Of a stretch of 64,000 nucleotides of DNA, positions 62,691 to 64,000 are shown one piece after another. The notes under the pieces were generated by a model. It searched no databases, was not told where the DNA came from, and was given only the letters and a program-made list of their open reading frames with translations. Within the stretch, counting starts at the first letter, position 1. Each line of letters begins with the position of its first letter. Source of the stretch: Protopterus annectens. Taxonomy: Eukaryota; Chordata; Ceratodontiformes; Protopteridae. Location of the stretch: the NCBI RefSeq assembly GCF_019279795.1, contig NC_056733.1, positions 1,997,786,664 to 1,997,850,663 on the forward strand. Direction: 5' to 3'. The position numbers and the translations under genes were made by a program.

Positions 62691-64000
62691 AGCCACAGAA
62701 CCCAAACCGAAATACAAAAGGCGGGGGTGTATCCATATTCATCAAGGATACCCACACCTCCAGGTTAGTGGCACAGCACTATGCTTCAGAGATCATCCAC
62801 GTGCAACTAACAATGGGCAAAACTGCAATTCAAATTGTAGCTTGCTACCGATCACACACCATGTCCCAGGACCCCCATTCCATGTTTCTGGAAACACTGG
62901 GAAACAAAGGTCCTACCAAACACCCTAATATTGGGTGATTTCAATTACCCAAACATTAACTGGGAGAACTACTCAAGTACTAACTCCCTTGCCCAACTTT
63001 TCCTAGAATTTATAAACTCAAATGCCCTGGTTCAACTGGTCAACACTCCCACCAGAGGTGACAACATATTGGACCTGGTAATCGCCAACATGGGCGACCG
63101 GTGTTCCACACCAGAGGTTAACCCCTTGCTAGGTAGATCTGACCATAAACAAATCACTTTGGATATCCATATTCCGCCCCCACCCCCGGACAAGAAAACC
63201 ACAGTGAAAAACTTTTCAAAAGCAAACTTCACGTTACTTAAGACTGAGGTGGAAAGTTTCAAAGCCCCCATGCTGAAGGATAACACTGTCAAAACTGCAA
63301 ATTCCTTTACTAATGCATTCTATGGGTAGCTACAAGAAAGCATGGATCGTGCCATCCCAAGCAAAACCAAGATTCACTCCTCCAAGAAAAGGAAACCAGT
63401 CTGGTGGACTCCTGTCATAAACAAGCTATACAATAGAAGGAGGAAACTAGTACAGAAAAGAGTAAAATCCCAAGAAGGGAAGAAATCCCTGATCAGTATC
63501 AGCAAGAAACTACGATCCCTCATAAAATCATCCAAGGCGAGCTTTGAAAGAAAAATTGCCAAAGACTCCAAAGATAACCACATGGCATTCTTTAGCTATG
63601 TCAAGAATCTAAGTGGCAATGCTCAGATCTGCTCAGAGTTAGTGCAGAATGGCACACAATACACTGAACCGACTGATATCGCCAACATCCTGGCAGACAG
63701 GTTCAGCGCAAACTTCACCCCCCTCTCACCCCCAAAAGGGCCTATAACCATACCAGAAGAATGTAGAGTCCCTGAAATCACAGACACTCAGGTTAAAACA
63801 GCCCTCTCCAAAGTCAAAAACACAGCATCAATGGGACCGGACGGTGTCCCAGGCTGTGTCCTACACGAGCTCAAAGATGAACTAACCCCTCACCTAAACA
63901 GACTGTTTAAACTCAGCCTCTCCACAGGCTACATATTCACAGAGTGGCGCACAGCAACTGTTATTCCGCTCCACAAAGGTGGAGCCACAACAGACCCTGG
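62690..64000 (+). mobile_element. CR1-type LINE copy N (runs off right edge)
   Basis: A plus-strand CR1 starting abruptly inside the endonuclease (RRGCIHIHQGYPHLQ is a frame-shifted GGGVSIFIKDTHTS) and running to the window end within the RT. It is 5' truncated or broken at the junction with copy M. Identity to the CR1 in copy H is high in the endonuclease and linker. Confidence 0.85.
62700..64000 (+). pseudogene. CR1-type ORF2 of copy N (endonuclease, linker, RT start)
   Basis: The first 230 bp are frameshifted (VQLTMGKTAIQIVACYRS readable in a second frame). From 62931 the frame is open: GDFNYPNINWENYSSTNS, TPTRGDNILDLVIANMG, RSDHKQITLDIHIP. A single stop follows at 63327-63329 (TAG after NAFYG; the CR1 in copy H suggests a histidine-type codon region here). 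The same frame then stays open to the edge: KRKPVWWTPVINKLYNRRRK, SFERKIAKDSKDNHMAFFSY, NTASMGPDGVPGCVLHELKD and EWRTATVIPLHKGGATTDP. Confidence 0.87.

Overview
The window is eukaryotic transposable-element DNA, probably from a large-genome vertebrate such as a salamander, another amphibian or a lungfish. That assignment is inferred only from the mixture of elements: DIRS-type tyrosine-recombinase retrotransposons, an L1-type LINE, CR1-type LINEs with an ORF1 esterase, a hAT-type DNA transposon and a tRNA-derived SINE. I found no host protein-coding gene, rRNA, functional tRNA or CRISPR array.

Almost the whole window reads as one nested insertion. The backbone is an old, degenerate DIRS element (copy D) whose pieces lie at 10526-11997, 24161-24977, 30563-31636 and 52515-54084; its 3' end lies off the left edge. 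Inserted in it, left to right, are: an old DIRS copy C (ends at 10525), itself carrying DIRS copy A (1-3832) and a hAT-like element (3949-6862, 8-bp duplication gggtagaa); an L1-type LINE (11998-24148, 12-bp duplication tactgaagttcc) carrying DIRS copy B (15782-21373); DIRS copy E (24978-30562); and DIRS copy F (31637-52514). F carries a DIRS of another subfamily, G (32024-38241), and DIRS copy H (39106-48302). H carries a CR1 LINE (41551-45087). To the right lie old DIRS scraps (54350-55475), a SINE (55625-55790), a degenerate CR1 (M) split by DIRS copy I (56162-61708), and a second CR1 (N, 62690 to the edge).

Every DIRS copy reads on the minus strand in the order gag, RT-RNase H-Dam-like methyltransferase, then tyrosine recombinase (YR), the YR frame overlapping the RT frame. 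The ends are inverted repeats carrying a TATA box and usually a TGACGTCA motif. An internal complementary region next to the YR gene matches both ends joined, as expected for elements that integrate as circles. There are no target duplications at the DIRS sites; where the empty site can be rebuilt, insertion is between AA and C. All copies carry frameshifts or stops, so none looks autonomous as it stands. The most intact reading frames are the RT frame of copy I, the YR frame of copy H, the gag of H and the RT frame of G.
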